Both the position numbers and the translations under genes were made by a program. The notes below the pieces were generated by a model that had not been told where the DNA came from, did no database searches, and saw nothing but the letters and a program-made list of their open reading frames with translations. Shown one piece after another: positions 23,755 through 32,412 of a stretch of 64,000 nucleotides of DNA; position 1 is the stretch's first letter; each line of letters opens with the position of its first letter. Source of the DNA: Streptomyces sp. NBC_00440 (GTDB lineage: Bacteria > Actinomycetota > Actinomycetes > Streptomycetales > Streptomycetaceae); the NCBI RefSeq assembly GCF_036014215.1, contig NZ_CP107921.1:310001-374000 (forward strand). The letters run 5' to 3'.

Positions 23755-25074
23755 ATGGGCACCGCAACACCCATCGCCGCCCCGACGCCCGCACCCACGA
23801 AACCCACCGCGTCCGCGTACCGGAACCTGGTGCTCGCGACGATCGGCTTCACTCTGACCTTCTGGGCGTGGTCCCTGATCGCACCGCTGGGCAGCGACTA
23901 CAAGGACCGGCTCGGGCTCAGCTCCTTTCAGCAGTCGCTGCTGGTCGCCGTGCCCGTGATCGTCGGCTCACTGGGCGGGATCCCGGTCGGCGCACTCACC
24001 GACCGGTGCGGCGCGAAGGTGATGTTCCCGCTGGTCACGGCGTTCACCATCGTGCCGGTGCTGCTGCTGATCCCCGCGAAGAACTCGTACGGCGCGCTGC
24101 TCGCCGTCGGCTTTCTGCTGGGGCTCGGCGGTACGACCTTCGCGATCGGCATCCCGCTGGTCAACTCCTGGTTCCCGCCCTCCGAACGGGGCCTGGCGCT
24201 CCGTGTGTTCGGTATGGGCATGGGCGGAGTCGCCCTCTCCGGTTACTTCACGACGCGGATCGCCGAGCACGGCGTCAACCTGCCGTTCATCGTGGTGGCG
24301 ATCGCGCTGGCCGCGTTCGCCGGGCTCGGCGCATTGCTGATCACCGACCATCCGGACCGGCAGGTGCCCACCACCACGCTGGCGACCCGGCTCGGCAGCG
24401 CCGGACGGCTGCGGGTGACGTGGGAGCTGTCGGCGCTGTACGCGATCGGGTTCGGCGGGATCGTGGCGTTCGGCGTCTATCTGCCCACGTATCTGAAGAC
24501 CTGGTACAACCTCTCCCCCACCGACGCGGGTACCAAGGCCGCCGGTTTCGCGCTCGTCACCGTCGTCTTCCGGCCCGTCGGCGGACGCCTCGCCGACCTG
24601 ATCCACCCCGCCGTCGTCACCGCGGGCGCCCTCGCCCGGGTCGCGCTGATGGCGATCGTCCAGGCCTTCGATCCGCAGCTGAACCCCACCGGCACCGTCT
24701 GCTTGCTCCTCATGGCGGCGGGCCTCGGCACAGCGAGCGGCAGTGTGTTCGCCCTGGTCTCCCAGGTCACCCCGCAGCCCCAGGTGGGCAGCGTGACCGG
24801 GATCGTCGGGGCGATGGGCGGACTGGGCGGCTTCGTTCCGCCCCTGGTCATGGGGGCGATCTACAGCGCCAAGGGCACCTACTCGATCGGCTTCATGCTG
24901 CTCTCCGACCTGTCGCTGGCCGGGTGCGTCTACGCGTTCGGACGGATGCGGACGATCAGACCGTCCACCGGCGGATCGACTCCCGGCGGATCGTCCACCG
25001 GCCGATCGTCTGCCGGCGGATCGACTCCCGCCGAACCGCGATCAGCCAGAACCCCCGACCGGTCCGAAACTTGA
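23755..25074 (+). CDS. NarK-like (NNP) MFS transporter with repetitive C-terminal tail
   Basis: 439 residues behind GGAGGA. Twelve hydrophobic helices. Motif A variant GALTDRCGAKVMF and the nitrate-porter-like signature GLGGTTFAIGIPLVNSWFPP, SERGLALRVFGMGMGG and GTASGSVFALVSQV support the nitrate/nitrite porter family, though the nitrate-binding Arg pair cannot be verified by eye. No nitrate reductase gene is adjacent, so the substrate is uncertain. The last 40 residues are hydrophilic, built from five 15-nt repeats (24964-25038), and the stop lies in a second repeat array. Confidence 0.88.
   Translation: MGTATPIAAPTPAPTKPTASAYRNLVLATIGFTLTFWAWSLIAPLGSDYKDRLGLSSFQQSLLVAVPVIVGSLGGIPVGALTDRCGAKVMFPLVTAFTIVPVLLLIPAKNSYGALLAVGFLLGLGGTTFAIGIPLVNSWFPPSERGLALRVFGMGMGGVALSGYFTTRIAEHGVNLPFIVVAIALAAFAGLGALLITDHPDRQVPTTTLATRLGSAGRLRVTWELSALYAIGFGGIVAFGVYLPTYLKTWYNLSPTDAGTKAAGFALVTVVFRPVGGRLADLIHPAVVTAGALARVALMAIVQAFDPQLNPTGTVCLLLMAAGLGTASGSVFALVSQVTPQPQVGSVTGIVGAMGGLGGFVPPLVMGAIYSAKGTYSIGFMLLSDLSLAGCVYAFGRMRTIRPSTGGSTPGGSSTGRSSAGGSTPAEPRSARTPDRSET
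24964..25038 (+). repeat. Five 15-nt tandem repeats encoding a Gly/Ser/Thr tail
   Basis: Units of the form TCCACCGGCGGATCG encode STGGS, TPGGS, STGRS, SAGGS and TPAEP in the C-terminal tail of the MFS protein. Units vary at two or three positions. Replication slippage is the likely origin. Confidence 0.8.
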
Positions 25075-25130
25075 TCAGCCCGGACCGTGATCAGGCCGGA
25101 CCGTAACCAGCCCGGACCGTGATCAGACCG
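25072..25130. repeat. 16-bp tandem repeat holding the stop codons of two convergent genes
   Basis: Unit TGATCAGCCCGGACCG in 3.7 copies at 25072, 25088, 25104 and 25120. TGATCA contains TGA on both strands: the first copy supplies the MFS stop (25072-25074) and the last supplies the LacI stop (25123-25125, minus strand). Confidence 0.85.
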
Positions 25131-26121
25131 AAGGGGGACCGTCCGCCGGGCGCTCCGGTGCGGCCGTCGACTCCCGGCGGTGGAGCACGGTCGGCAGCTC
25201 GGTCACGACGGTCCTTCGGCTGCCTGCGCAGACCTCCAGCAGCCGGGTCACCGCGAGCGCTCCCGCCTCACCGACCGGGACACCCAGCGCGGTGACGGCC
25301 GGGGATGTCGCCCCGAGCGCCGTGAGGTCGTCGGCCGCGGCCAGGCTCATGTCCTCGGGGACGCGGACACCGGCCGCCTTGAGCCCGTGCAGCAGGCCGA
25401 GCACCAGATAACTGTTGTACGCGATCACCGCGGTCGCCCCGGACGGCAGCGCCGCGGCGGCCCCGATCCCCGCGTCGAAGGTGGGCGGCAGCGGCCCGAG
25501 CACCCGCAGCCGCGCTCCGGCGGCCTCGGCCTGCTCCGCCATGGCAGCGCGGCGCTGCGCGTCGGCCCAGGACCCGGACGGACCCGACACATACGCGATG
25601 TCGCGGTGCCCCAGGTCGAGCAGATGCCGGACCAGGGCGGACGTGCCGGATGCCGTGTCGAGGACGACGGCGGGCAGCCGGCCGGAGCGGCGGTCGACCA
25701 GGACCAGCGGGCGGCGGCGGGCCCGCTCGCGCAGCGCCGCGTCCGAGCCGACGGGCGCGACCATGATCAGACCGTCGACCTGCTCGGAGATCCGGTCGGC
25801 GAGCGCCGCCTCACGTTCGGCGCTGTACTCGGAGACGGTGAGCAGCAGATGGCTGTCGGTCTCCTCGGCGGCCTGCTGAGCGCCCAGGACCAGCGGTGCG
25901 AAAAACGGGTTGGCGAGGGTCGGTACGATCAGTCCGACCATGCCGGTACGCCCGGTGGTCAGAGCGCGGGCGGCCGGATTCGGGTGGAAGCCGAGACGTT
26001 CCGCGGCGCCTCGCACCCGCTGGAGCGTGGTTTCGGCGACCATCTCCGGGCGCATCAGCGCACGGGAGGCCGTGGCCTTGGACACACCTGCCGCACGGGC
26101 CACGTCAGCCAGCGTCGCCAT
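25123..26121 (-). CDS. LacI-family transcriptional regulator, probable regulator of purine transport/deamination
   Basis: 332 residues. N-terminal helix-turn-helix MATLADVARAAGVSKATASR with the hinge helix PNPAARALTTGRTGMVGLI, then a periplasmic-binding-like effector domain (NPFFAPLVLGAQQAAEE, DGLIMVAPVG, DLGHRDIAYVSGP). It is divergent from the NCS2 permease and adenine deaminase operon. A 38-bp operator cluster lies between the genes. An adenine- or purine-related effector is inferred from context; most LacI proteins bind sugars, though PurR is a precedent. Confidence 0.93.
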   Translation of the reverse strand: MATLADVARAAGVSKATASRALMRPEMVAETTLQRVRGAAERLGFHPNPAARALTTGRTGMVGLIVPTLANPFFAPLVLGAQQAAEETDSHLLLTVSEYSAEREAALADRISEQVDGLIMVAPVGSDAALRERARRRPLVLVDRRSGRLPAVVLDTASGTSALVRHLLDLGHRDIAYVSGPSGSWADAQRRAAMAEQAEAAGARLRVLGPLPPTFDAGIGAAAALPSGATAVIAYNSYLVLGLLHGLKAAGVRVPEDMSLAAADDLTALGATSPAVTALGVPVGEAGALAVTRLLEVCAGSRRTVVTELPTVLHRRESTAAPERPADGPPSV

Positions 26122-26244
26122 CGTCGGATCCCCCTCCGTCCGCCGTACGGGTCGGCCGTCGGCACGCGCCTCCGTACGAACCGTGTGACCGCAGTGTGAC
26201 CGATCACGGGGTTCACGTGGCGGCCCGGTCGTGCCATCCTATCC

Positions 26245-26282
26245 GCAACCGGTCTCTGCAACCGGTTACAGAGACCGGTTGC
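26245..26282. promoter_or_regulatory. LacI operator cluster with three ACCGGT cores
   Basis: A perfect inverted repeat with 14-bp arms (GCAACCGGTCTCTG and complement) whose 10-bp spacer itself contains AACCGGTT. Three ACCGGT cores are evenly spaced, at about 13-bp intervals. LacI-type operators often have a central CG in such cores. It lies 95-132 bp upstream of the permease and 124 bp from the LacI start. Confidence 0.8.
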
Positions 26283-26376
26283 AGAAAGTCCGGCGGCGCG
26301 GCACAGCGGAGTCGCGCCGGAGATGTGCACAAGACCCGGAACACCGGCCTCGCCCCCTCATCCTGCCGAGGTACTC

Positions 26377-27756
26377 ATGCACCGACCCGACGCGCCCGAC
26401 GTACAGGACGCGCCCGACGTTCAGGACGCGCACGCCCCAGGGCCACGCTCCTCGCTGCTGGAACGGGTGTTCCACATCCGCGAGCGCGGCAGCACACCAC
26501 GGACCGAGGCCGTCGCCGGCCTCTCCATGTTCGTCGCGGCCGCCTACGCGGCGGTGGTCGTGCCCGGCCAGCTGGCAAAGGCGGGCCTCCCGCTCGGCCC
26601 CGTCACCACCGCCGTGATCATCGCGATCGTGCTGGCCACGCTCGCGATGGGCCTGTTCGCGAACCTGCCGTTCGTCCTCGCACCCGGTCTCGGCGGGGTG
26701 GCGCTGCTCGCCGTCACGATCGTCGGCCAGGACGGGGTCCCCTGGAGCTCCGCACTGGGCATGGTGTTCTGGTCCGGTGTGGCGTTCCTGGTGCTCACCG
26801 CCCTGGGTATCCGCGACCTGATCACCCGGCTGATGCCGCTCAACCTCAAGTACGCGATCAGTGGCGGCCTCGGGCTCTTCATCGCGCTGCTGGGCTTCCG
26901 CGACAGCGGGCTGGTGATCGCGAAGCCCGCGGGCAATTCGCTGAGCATCGGCGACATCTCGCAGCCGGCGGCCCTGCTCGCGCTCGGCGGCCTGGTGCTG
27001 CTGACGGCCCTGGTGACCCGGAAGGTGCCGGGCGCGTTCCTCATCACCATGGCCGTGGTGACCCTGGCGGGCATCCCGTGCGGGGTGACCGAGCTGCCCG
27101 GTCACTTCTTCGGGGCGCCCGCCGGCCCGGGTCCCGTCATGTTCCACGTCGACATCCTGGGCGCGCTGAAGCCCGCGTACTTCCCGTACATCTTCGCCTT
27201 CTTCGTCTCGGAGTTCTTCTCCATGACGGGCACGCTGCTCGCCGTGGCCGGCCGGGCCGGTCTGACCGACAAGGACGGCAACGTCCCGGGCATCCGGCGC
27301 CCGTTCTACGTCGACTCGGGCGCGGTGATCGGCGGCGCCGGACTCGGCGCGCCCAGCATGACCGCGTATCTGGAGTCGTCGGCGGGCGCGGACAGCGGCG
27401 GCCGTACGGGCCTCACCTCGGTGTACGCGGCGCTCGGCTTCGCGGCGCTGCTGCTCGTCACGCCGTTCGCCACCCTGATCCCGTCGGCCGCGACCGCTCC
27501 GGTGCTGATGTACATCGGTCTGAGCATGCTCGGCGCTCTGCGCAACGTCGACTTCCGGGACCCGACGGACGCGATCCCGGCCGCGCTGGTCGTCGCGACG
27601 ACCATCTTCTTCGGCAACTTCGGCACCGGGATCGCCGTCGGCCTCGCCGCCCACGTCCTGGTCAAGGCCGCCGCGGGCCGGTTCCGGGAGATCCCGCTCG
27701 GGCTGTGGATCGTGATGATCCCGCTCGGCTACTACTTCTACACACTCGTCCCCTGA
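26377..27756 (+). CDS. NCS2/AzgA-type nucleobase permease
   Basis: 459 residues from the ATG behind GAGG. Predicted 12-14 helices with AzgA-like features: RGSTPRTEAVAGLSMFVAAAY, GLFANLPFVLAPGLGG, LNLKYAISGGLGLFIAL and GAVIGGAGLGAPSMTAYLES. AzgA-type carriers import adenine, guanine or hypoxanthine with protons. The next gene is adenine deaminase, so adenine is the best candidate. The N-terminus has a duplicated hexapeptide (DAPDVQ twice) from an 18-nt tandem repeat at 26389-26424, which is absent from the family core. Confidence 0.93.
   Translation: MHRPDAPDVQDAPDVQDAHAPGPRSSLLERVFHIRERGSTPRTEAVAGLSMFVAAAYAAVVVPGQLAKAGLPLGPVTTAVIIAIVLATLAMGLFANLPFVLAPGLGGVALLAVTIVGQDGVPWSSALGMVFWSGVAFLVLTALGIRDLITRLMPLNLKYAISGGLGLFIALLGFRDSGLVIAKPAGNSLSIGDISQPAALLALGGLVLLTALVTRKVPGAFLITMAVVTLAGIPCGVTELPGHFFGAPAGPGPVMFHVDILGALKPAYFPYIFAFFVSEFFSMTGTLLAVAGRAGLTDKDGNVPGIRRPFYVDSGAVIGGAGLGAPSMTAYLESSAGADSGGRTGLTSVYAALGFAALLLVTPFATLIPSAATAPVLMYIGLSMLGALRNVDFRDPTDAIPAALVVATTIFFGNFGTGIAVGLAAHVLVKAAAGRFREIPLGLWIVMIPLGYYFYTLVP
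26389..26424 (+). repeat. 18-nt in-frame tandem duplication at the permease N-terminus
   Basis: GACGCGCCCGACGTACAG is repeated once with a single mismatch, giving DAPDVQ twice, then a partial third copy (DAHAP). It lengthens a hydrophilic N-terminal tail and does not disturb the membrane domain. Confidence 0.8.
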
Positions 27757-27763
27757 CCCCGCC

Positions 27764-27781
27764 GCCCCGAGGGTTCGGGGC
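27764..27781 (+). other. Small hairpin between permease and deaminase genes
   Basis: GCCCCGA/TCGGGGC, a 7-bp stem with a GGGT loop, in the 68-bp gap within the operon. It could modulate the ratio of the two products or stabilise the transcript; no T-run, so probably not a full terminator. Confidence 0.4.
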
Positions 27782-27824
27782 AGAGGTCCTGGACTCCGAC
27801 GGCTCGCTGAGGAGCACCTACCGC

Positions 27825-29549
27825 ATGACCACTGACCAGCAGCACCTGCCGGAACCGCACGACGTCCGCATCAGCGGCGGCCGGGTGGTGTCCACTTTCA
27901 CGGGTGAGGAGTTCGCAGCCGATGTCCTGCTGCGCGGCGACCGCATCACCGGTGTGCTGCCGCCCGGCGCGCCCGGCGACGCGCGGGAGCAGGTGGACGC
28001 GACCGGGATGCTCGTCGTGCCGGGCTTCGTCGACGCGCACATGCACATCGAGAGCTCGTTCCTCACCCCGCAGACCTTCGCCGGGCTGACGCTGGCCCGC
28101 GGGACGACGACGGTCCTTGCCGACCCGCACGAGATCGTCAATGTCGCGGGCGCCGAGGCGATGCGCTGGATGACCGAGGCCGGGCAGGGCACTCCGCAGA
28201 CCCAGCTCTGGGGTGTGCCGTCCTGTGTTCCCGCGCTCGAAGGCCTGGAGCACGCGGGCGCCAGTCTCTCCGCCGACGACATCGACGCGATGCTCCAGTG
28301 GCCGGGCGTCATCGCGCTGGGCGAGGTCATGGACTACCGGGCCGTGGTGGCCGACGAACCCCGGATGCGGGGCATCGTGGGCGCGGCCCGCGACCGCGGA
28401 GTCATCCTCGACGGCCACTGCCCGAACCTCAGCGGGGCCGAACTCAGCGCGTACATGGCCACCGGCGTCGACTCGGACCACACCAAGAACCGCACCGAAG
28501 TCGTCCTGGAGAAGGCCAGGATGGGCATGCTGATGATGCTCCAGGAGAAGTGCCTGCTCCCCGAGGTAATCGAGGCGCTGCTTGCGCTGCCGCAGCTGCC
28601 GCCACTGTGCCTGGTCACCGACGATCTGGCCGCCGACCACATCCTCTCCACCGGCCACCTCGACCACATCGCGCGCGTCGCGGTCCGGGCCGGGCTGCCC
28701 GCGGTCGACGTCCTGCGCGCCCTGACCTGGAACCCGGCGCAGCGGCTGCGGCTGTACGACCGCGGGGTGGTCGCTCCGGGCAAGCGGGCCGATCTGGTCC
28801 TGCTCCGCGGCGAGCTGGCCGCGTTCGACCCGGCACTGGTGATCGCGGGCGGCCGGACCGTGGCACGGGACGGGAAACCGGTGTACGCGACGGAGCCGGT
28901 GGCCGGTGCGCTGTCCGGCACGTTCGACGTCGAGCCGCAGACCCCGGAGGGCTTCCGCTGGCAGGTGGAGCTCCCCGACGGGATGCACCGCTTCCGGGCG
29001 ATGCGGGTCAACTCGCGTGACACGTACACCGACGCCGCGGAGGCCGAACTGCCGGTCCTGGACGGCGAGGTGCAGTGGGAGGGCCGGGTGATACTGGTCC
29101 GGGTGCGGAACCGCTACGGCCGCTCCGGTACGGTCTTCGCCCCACTGCTGGGCCGGGAGCTGGGTGCGGGCGCGGTCGCGACGACGTACGCCCATGACAG
29201 TCACAACCTGGTGACCGTGGGGACGTCCAGGACCTCGATGGCGAAGGCCGCGGCCGCGGTGCTCGCCGACGGCGGCGGGGTCGCCGTCGTGCACGGCGAG
29301 ACGGTGGCGGCCAGGCTGCCGCTGCCGGTCGGGGGCGTGATGTCCCCGGCACCGGCCGAGGAGATCGCCGCGCAGTCGGGTGCGGTGCGGACCGCGCTGA
29401 CGGAGTGGGGCTGGGACCACCTCAACCCGTTCATGAGCGTGTCGACCCTGACGCTCGCGGTGTCGCCCAGCCTCAAGATCACGGATCGGTCGCTGGTGGA
29501 CGTGGTCCGGAGGGAGCCGGTGGGCGCCACGGTGCCCGCTTCTTCCTGA
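27825..29549 (+). CDS. ade: Adenine deaminase
   Basis: 574 residues behind GAGGAG. It belongs to the amidohydrolase-type Ade family and converts adenine to hypoxanthine and ammonia. Landmarks: metal site DAHMHIESSFLTP, RGTTTVLADPHEIVNV, ILDGHCPNLSG, LVTDDLAADHI, NPAQRLRLYDRGVVAPGKRADLVLL; the C-terminal Ade domain is complete (MRVNSRDTYTDAA; MSVSTLTLAVSPSLKITD). Together with the permease it forms an adenine uptake and salvage operon probably controlled by the divergent LacI protein. The stop codon lies within a 13-bp direct repeat. Confidence 0.96.
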   Translation: MTTDQQHLPEPHDVRISGGRVVSTFTGEEFAADVLLRGDRITGVLPPGAPGDAREQVDATGMLVVPGFVDAHMHIESSFLTPQTFAGLTLARGTTTVLADPHEIVNVAGAEAMRWMTEAGQGTPQTQLWGVPSCVPALEGLEHAGASLSADDIDAMLQWPGVIALGEVMDYRAVVADEPRMRGIVGAARDRGVILDGHCPNLSGAELSAYMATGVDSDHTKNRTEVVLEKARMGMLMMLQEKCLLPEVIEALLALPQLPPLCLVTDDLAADHILSTGHLDHIARVAVRAGLPAVDVLRALTWNPAQRLRLYDRGVVAPGKRADLVLLRGELAAFDPALVIAGGRTVARDGKPVYATEPVAGALSGTFDVEPQTPEGFRWQVELPDGMHRFRAMRVNSRDTYTDAAEAELPVLDGEVQWEGRVILVRVRNRYGRSGTVFAPLLGRELGAGAVATTYAHDSHNLVTVGTSRTSMAKAAAAVLADGGGVAVVHGETVAARLPLPVGGVMSPAPAEEIAAQSGAVRTALTEWGWDHLNPFMSVSTLTLAVSPSLKITDRSLVDVVRREPVGATVPASS

Positions 29550-29566
29550 GTGTGCTTCTTCCTGAG
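29538..29566 (+). repeat. 13-bp direct repeat covering the ade stop codon
   Basis: GCTTCTTCCTGAG at 29538 and 29554. The first copy encodes the end of adenine deaminase including TGA; the second is non-coding. Loss of the first stop would simply move termination into the repeat. Confidence 0.75.
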
Positions 29567-29745
29567 CGCGGCAGCCGCCCCGCCCGGCCGAGGCCCGTAC
29601 CGCCTTCGGCTGTGCGGTGCGGGCGAACGGTGTCAGCCTGGAGGGGGCGCACGGTTCCCGCGTATCCGCCGACGGGTGCGGGGGCAGGAGACCGGGCGAC
29701 CGCACACCGGGCACCGGGCACCGGACGACGGGAAGGATCACGGTG

Positions 29746-30807
29746 ATGAACCACCCCACCGACAGCGACGACACCGGCAACGGCGGCGACGACGACGGCA
29801 ACTCCGGATACGGCAGGAAGCCGTTCAAACGGTCGAGGAGCCACTTCGCCGACCGCATCACCGCCGATGGCCGCGACGGCTGGCCGGCCGAGGCCGGGCG
29901 GTACCGGCTGGTGGTCAGCAGGGCCTGCCCGTGGGCGAGCCGCGCACTCGTGTCACGGCGGCTGCTCGGCCTGGAGGACGCACTGTCGCTGGGCATCACC
30001 GACCCGATCCAGGACGACCGCAGCTGGCGCTTCACCCTCGACCCGGGCGGCCGGGACCCGGTCCTCGGCATCCGCTTCCTCAGCGAGGCCTACGACGCAC
30101 GGGAGTCGGGCTACCCCGGCGGTGTCAGCGTCCCCGCGATCGTCGACGTACCCAGCGGGCAGCTGGTCACCAACGACTTCCAGCAGATCACGCTGGACCT
30201 CGCCACCGAGTGGTCCGCGCTGCACAGGACCGGTGCGCCCGACCTGTATCCGGAGCGGCTGCGCAGCGAGATCGACGAGGTCATGGAGGGGATCTACCGC
30301 GACGTCAACAACGGGGTGTACCGGGCCGGGTTCGCGTCGGAGCAGGGCGAGTACGAGGCCGCCTACCGCGATGTGTTCCAGCGGCTCGACCTGGTGTCCG
30401 AGCGGCTGACCGGGCAGCGCTATCTGGTGGGAGACACGATCACCGAGGCGGACATCCGGCTCTTCACCACACTGGTGCGGTTCGACGCCGTGTACCACGG
30501 CCACTTCAAGTGCAACCGGTCGAAGCTGACCGAGGACCCGGTGCTCTGGGCGTACACGAGAGACTTGTACCAGACACCCGGTTTCGGTGACACGGTCGAC
30601 TTCGACCACATCAAACGGCACTACTACCAGGTGCACACGGGGATCAACCCGACCGGCATCGTGCCGCTCGGCCCGGACCTGAGCGGCTGGTTCACCCCGC
30701 ACTACCGGGAGGAGCTCGGCGGCCGCCCGTTCGGGGACGGCACACCGCCGGCTCCGGTCGCACCGGCCGAGGAGGTCCCGTCGGCCGGGCGCCCGCCCGA
30801 GTACTGA
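29746..30807 (+). CDS. Glutathionyl-hydroquinone-reductase-like (Xi-class GST) protein
   Basis: 353 residues. N-terminal thioredoxin-like half with the Xi-class nucleophile motif SRACPWASRALVSRRL (Cys near residue 61), then DFADRITADG-like and VPAIVDVPSGQLVTNDFQQI; C-terminal helical domain has YLVGDTITEADIRLFTTLVRFD, typical of EcYqjG-type reductases. These reduce glutathionylated quinols. Actinomycetes lack glutathione, so a mycothiol-linked substrate is expected. ATG 29746 is chosen; GTG 29743 is one codon upstream. Confidence 0.9.
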   Translation: MNHPTDSDDTGNGGDDDGNSGYGRKPFKRSRSHFADRITADGRDGWPAEAGRYRLVVSRACPWASRALVSRRLLGLEDALSLGITDPIQDDRSWRFTLDPGGRDPVLGIRFLSEAYDARESGYPGGVSVPAIVDVPSGQLVTNDFQQITLDLATEWSALHRTGAPDLYPERLRSEIDEVMEGIYRDVNNGVYRAGFASEQGEYEAAYRDVFQRLDLVSERLTGQRYLVGDTITEADIRLFTTLVRFDAVYHGHFKCNRSKLTEDPVLWAYTRDLYQTPGFGDTVDFDHIKRHYYQVHTGINPTGIVPLGPDLSGWFTPHYREELGGRPFGDGTPPAPVAPAEEVPSAGRPPEY

Positions 30808-30897
30808 CGAGGGGCCCGGCAGGGCTCTACCAGGTGGCGTCACCCCTCCGCGTGCCTCCAGCGAGCGCGCCAACGGCCGTGCGGCCACTATGGAACG

Positions 30898-31224
30898 GTG
30901 ACGAATTCTCAGAAACTGGATCATCTCGCCCAGGTGACGACAGGCTGGGTCGCGCGCGATCTCAGCTCTCCGCACGGCCGGCTCAGGGACGCGCTCGTCA
31001 ACTGGCGCCAGGCGTTCCCGCCGTCCTTCACCACCGACTCGGCCGGTGCGAGCACCGCGCGGCTGGTGATCGCCCCGCCCGGTCCCGCGCATCCCGAGGA
31101 CGCCATGCTCCTCCATCTGACGCGCGCCGAGGCGGACCGGCTGATCGGGCTGCTCCACCAGGACACGACACAGCAGCTGGACACACCCGGCAGCGTGCCC
31201 GAGCGCCTGGGCGTCGGCGGCTGA
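30898..31224 (+). CDS. Small conserved hypothetical protein, GTG start
   Basis: 108 residues (MTNSQKLDHLAQVTTGWVAR...). Soluble, mixed alpha/beta, with PSFTTDSAGASTARLVIAPP and a C-terminal helix (RAEADRLIGLLHQDTTQQ). No recognised domain. The ribosome site is poor, so a leaderless or weak start is possible. Between the GST-like and Ddn-like genes, same strand. Confidence 0.55.
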   Translation: MTNSQKLDHLAQVTTGWVARDLSSPHGRLRDALVNWRQAFPPSFTTDSAGASTARLVIAPPGPAHPEDAMLLHLTRAEADRLIGLLHQDTTQQLDTPGSVPERLGVGG

Positions 31225-31281
31225 ACCAGCCTCGCAGCGGCGTAGGTTGGGCACCGGAGTACCTGAGGATTCCGACAACGA

Positions 31282-31695
31282 ATGGGGTCAGAGATGCTGT
31301 TCGGCAAGGAGCATGTCGAGCGTTACGTCGCAACCGACGGCGCCGAGGGACATGACTGGCAGGGCACGACGACCCTGATCCTGACCACCACCGGCCGCAA
31401 GAGCGGCCAGCAGCGCAGCACTCCGCTGATCTACCAGGAGTACGGGGACGACGTGCTGGTCGTCGCCTCCAAGGGCGGCTCCGACCAGCCGCCGGCCTGG
31501 TATCTGAACCTCCAGGCGGAGCCCGAGGTGCAGGTGCAGGTGAAGGGCGACCGGTTCACGGCGCACGCCCGGACCGCGCAGCCCGGCGAGAAGCCGGACA
31601 TGTGGCGGAAGATGGCTGCCGCCTGGCCCGCGTACGACGAGTACCAGACCAAGACCGAGCGTGAGATCCCCGTGGTGGTGCTCACCAGGTCCTGA
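31282..31695 (+). CDS. F420H2-dependent quinone-reductase-like (Ddn/DUF385) protein
   Basis: 137 residues, a single split-barrel domain of the FDOR-A type: TTLILTTTGRKSGQQRSTPLIYQ binds the F420 phosphate, followed by SKGGSDQPPAWYLNLQAEPEV. Proteins of this family reduce quinones or nitro compounds with F420H2, often at the membrane surface. The start is either ATG 31282 (used) or 31294, the latter closer to GGGG. Probably monocistronic. Confidence 0.88.
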   Translation: MGSEMLFGKEHVERYVATDGAEGHDWQGTTTLILTTTGRKSGQQRSTPLIYQEYGDDVLVVASKGGSDQPPAWYLNLQAEPEVQVQVKGDRFTAHARTAQPGEKPDMWRKMAAAWPAYDEYQTKTEREIPVVVLTRS

Positions 31696-31757
31696 CTGCG
31701 GCGGGCGGGCGTAGCATTTCCGCTGCGCCGGCCGTACGTCCGCAGCAGGAGGATCCG

Positions 31758-32273
31758 TTGTCCAGCACCCCCGCCCCCGGTGTCGTCACCGACACCGCCC
31801 GCCTCGTCCGCGACGCCTCCGACGGGGACCGGGGTGCGCTCTGGCGGCTGGCCGAGCCGGGGCGGCAGCTGGACTCGAACGTGATCCGGCTGGCACCGGA
31901 CGCCGAGGTCGCCGGACATGTGGAACCGGACCTCGACGTGCTCGTGTGCGTGGTCGGCGGCGGCGGGCTGCTGGAGACGGCCGGGGGACGCCAGGAGCTG
32001 GCGCCGGGCGCGGTCGTCTGGCTGCCGCACGGCGTCCGGCGCTCGCTCGCCGCCGGACCGGACGGGCTCTGCTATCTCACCGTGCACCGCCGCCGCCCCG
32101 GCCTCACCGTCGGCCCCGCTCCCACGGCCGCCTCCGCCTCCTCCGCCGTCGAGTACGGAGGCGGCGAAGCGGCATGTCTGCTCCATCTGGTCTGCCCCGG
32201 CTGCGGGCGCCTCGCGCAGGAGTCCGGCGCACGTTTCTGCTCCCGGTGCGGTGAGGAGCTGCCGGCGGACTGA
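31758..32273 (+). CDS. Cupin protein with C-terminal zinc ribbon, TTG start
   Basis: 171 residues from TTG 31758, directly behind AGGAGGATCCG. The middle is a cupin fold (VIRLAPDAEVAGHVEPDLDV, QELAPGAVVWLPHGVRRSL). After an Ala/Ser linker the C-terminus is a treble-clef/zinc-ribbon (CPGCGRL...FCSRCGEEL). The cupin His ligands are partly missing, so it may be non-enzymatic. Function unknown. Confidence 0.8.
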   Translation: MSSTPAPGVVTDTARLVRDASDGDRGALWRLAEPGRQLDSNVIRLAPDAEVAGHVEPDLDVLVCVVGGGGLLETAGGRQELAPGAVVWLPHGVRRSLAAGPDGLCYLTVHRRRPGLTVGPAPTAASASSAVEYGGGEAACLLHLVCPGCGRLAQESGARFCSRCGEELPAD

Positions 32274-32332
32274 AGCCCCGCCGGCCCTCCGCTCAAGCCG
32301 TTTCCCCGCAGCGGCGTTCCCCAAGGATTGGC

Positions 32333-32348
32333 AATGGTCTAGTCCAAG
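32333..32348. promoter_or_regulatory. DasR-responsive element (dre) before the chitinase
   Basis: AATGGTCTAGTCCAAG matches 12 of 16 positions of the published dre consensus ACTGGTCTAGACCACT as I recall it, with the central TGGTCTAG core intact. It lies 65 bp upstream of the chitinase start. DasR represses GlcNAc/chitin genes and is released by amino-sugar phosphates. Confidence 0.8.
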
Positions 32349-32412
32349 TCGTTGACGCGCACCCGACAGGACCCGATTCTGGCGGCCACTCCCCCATTCA
32401 GGAGACCGTCAG

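Noticed and set aside
27738..30071. 777-codon minus-strand open frame
   Set aside because: It is antisense to adenine deaminase and the GST-like gene; Arg/His/Gly-rich with no recognisable protein features.
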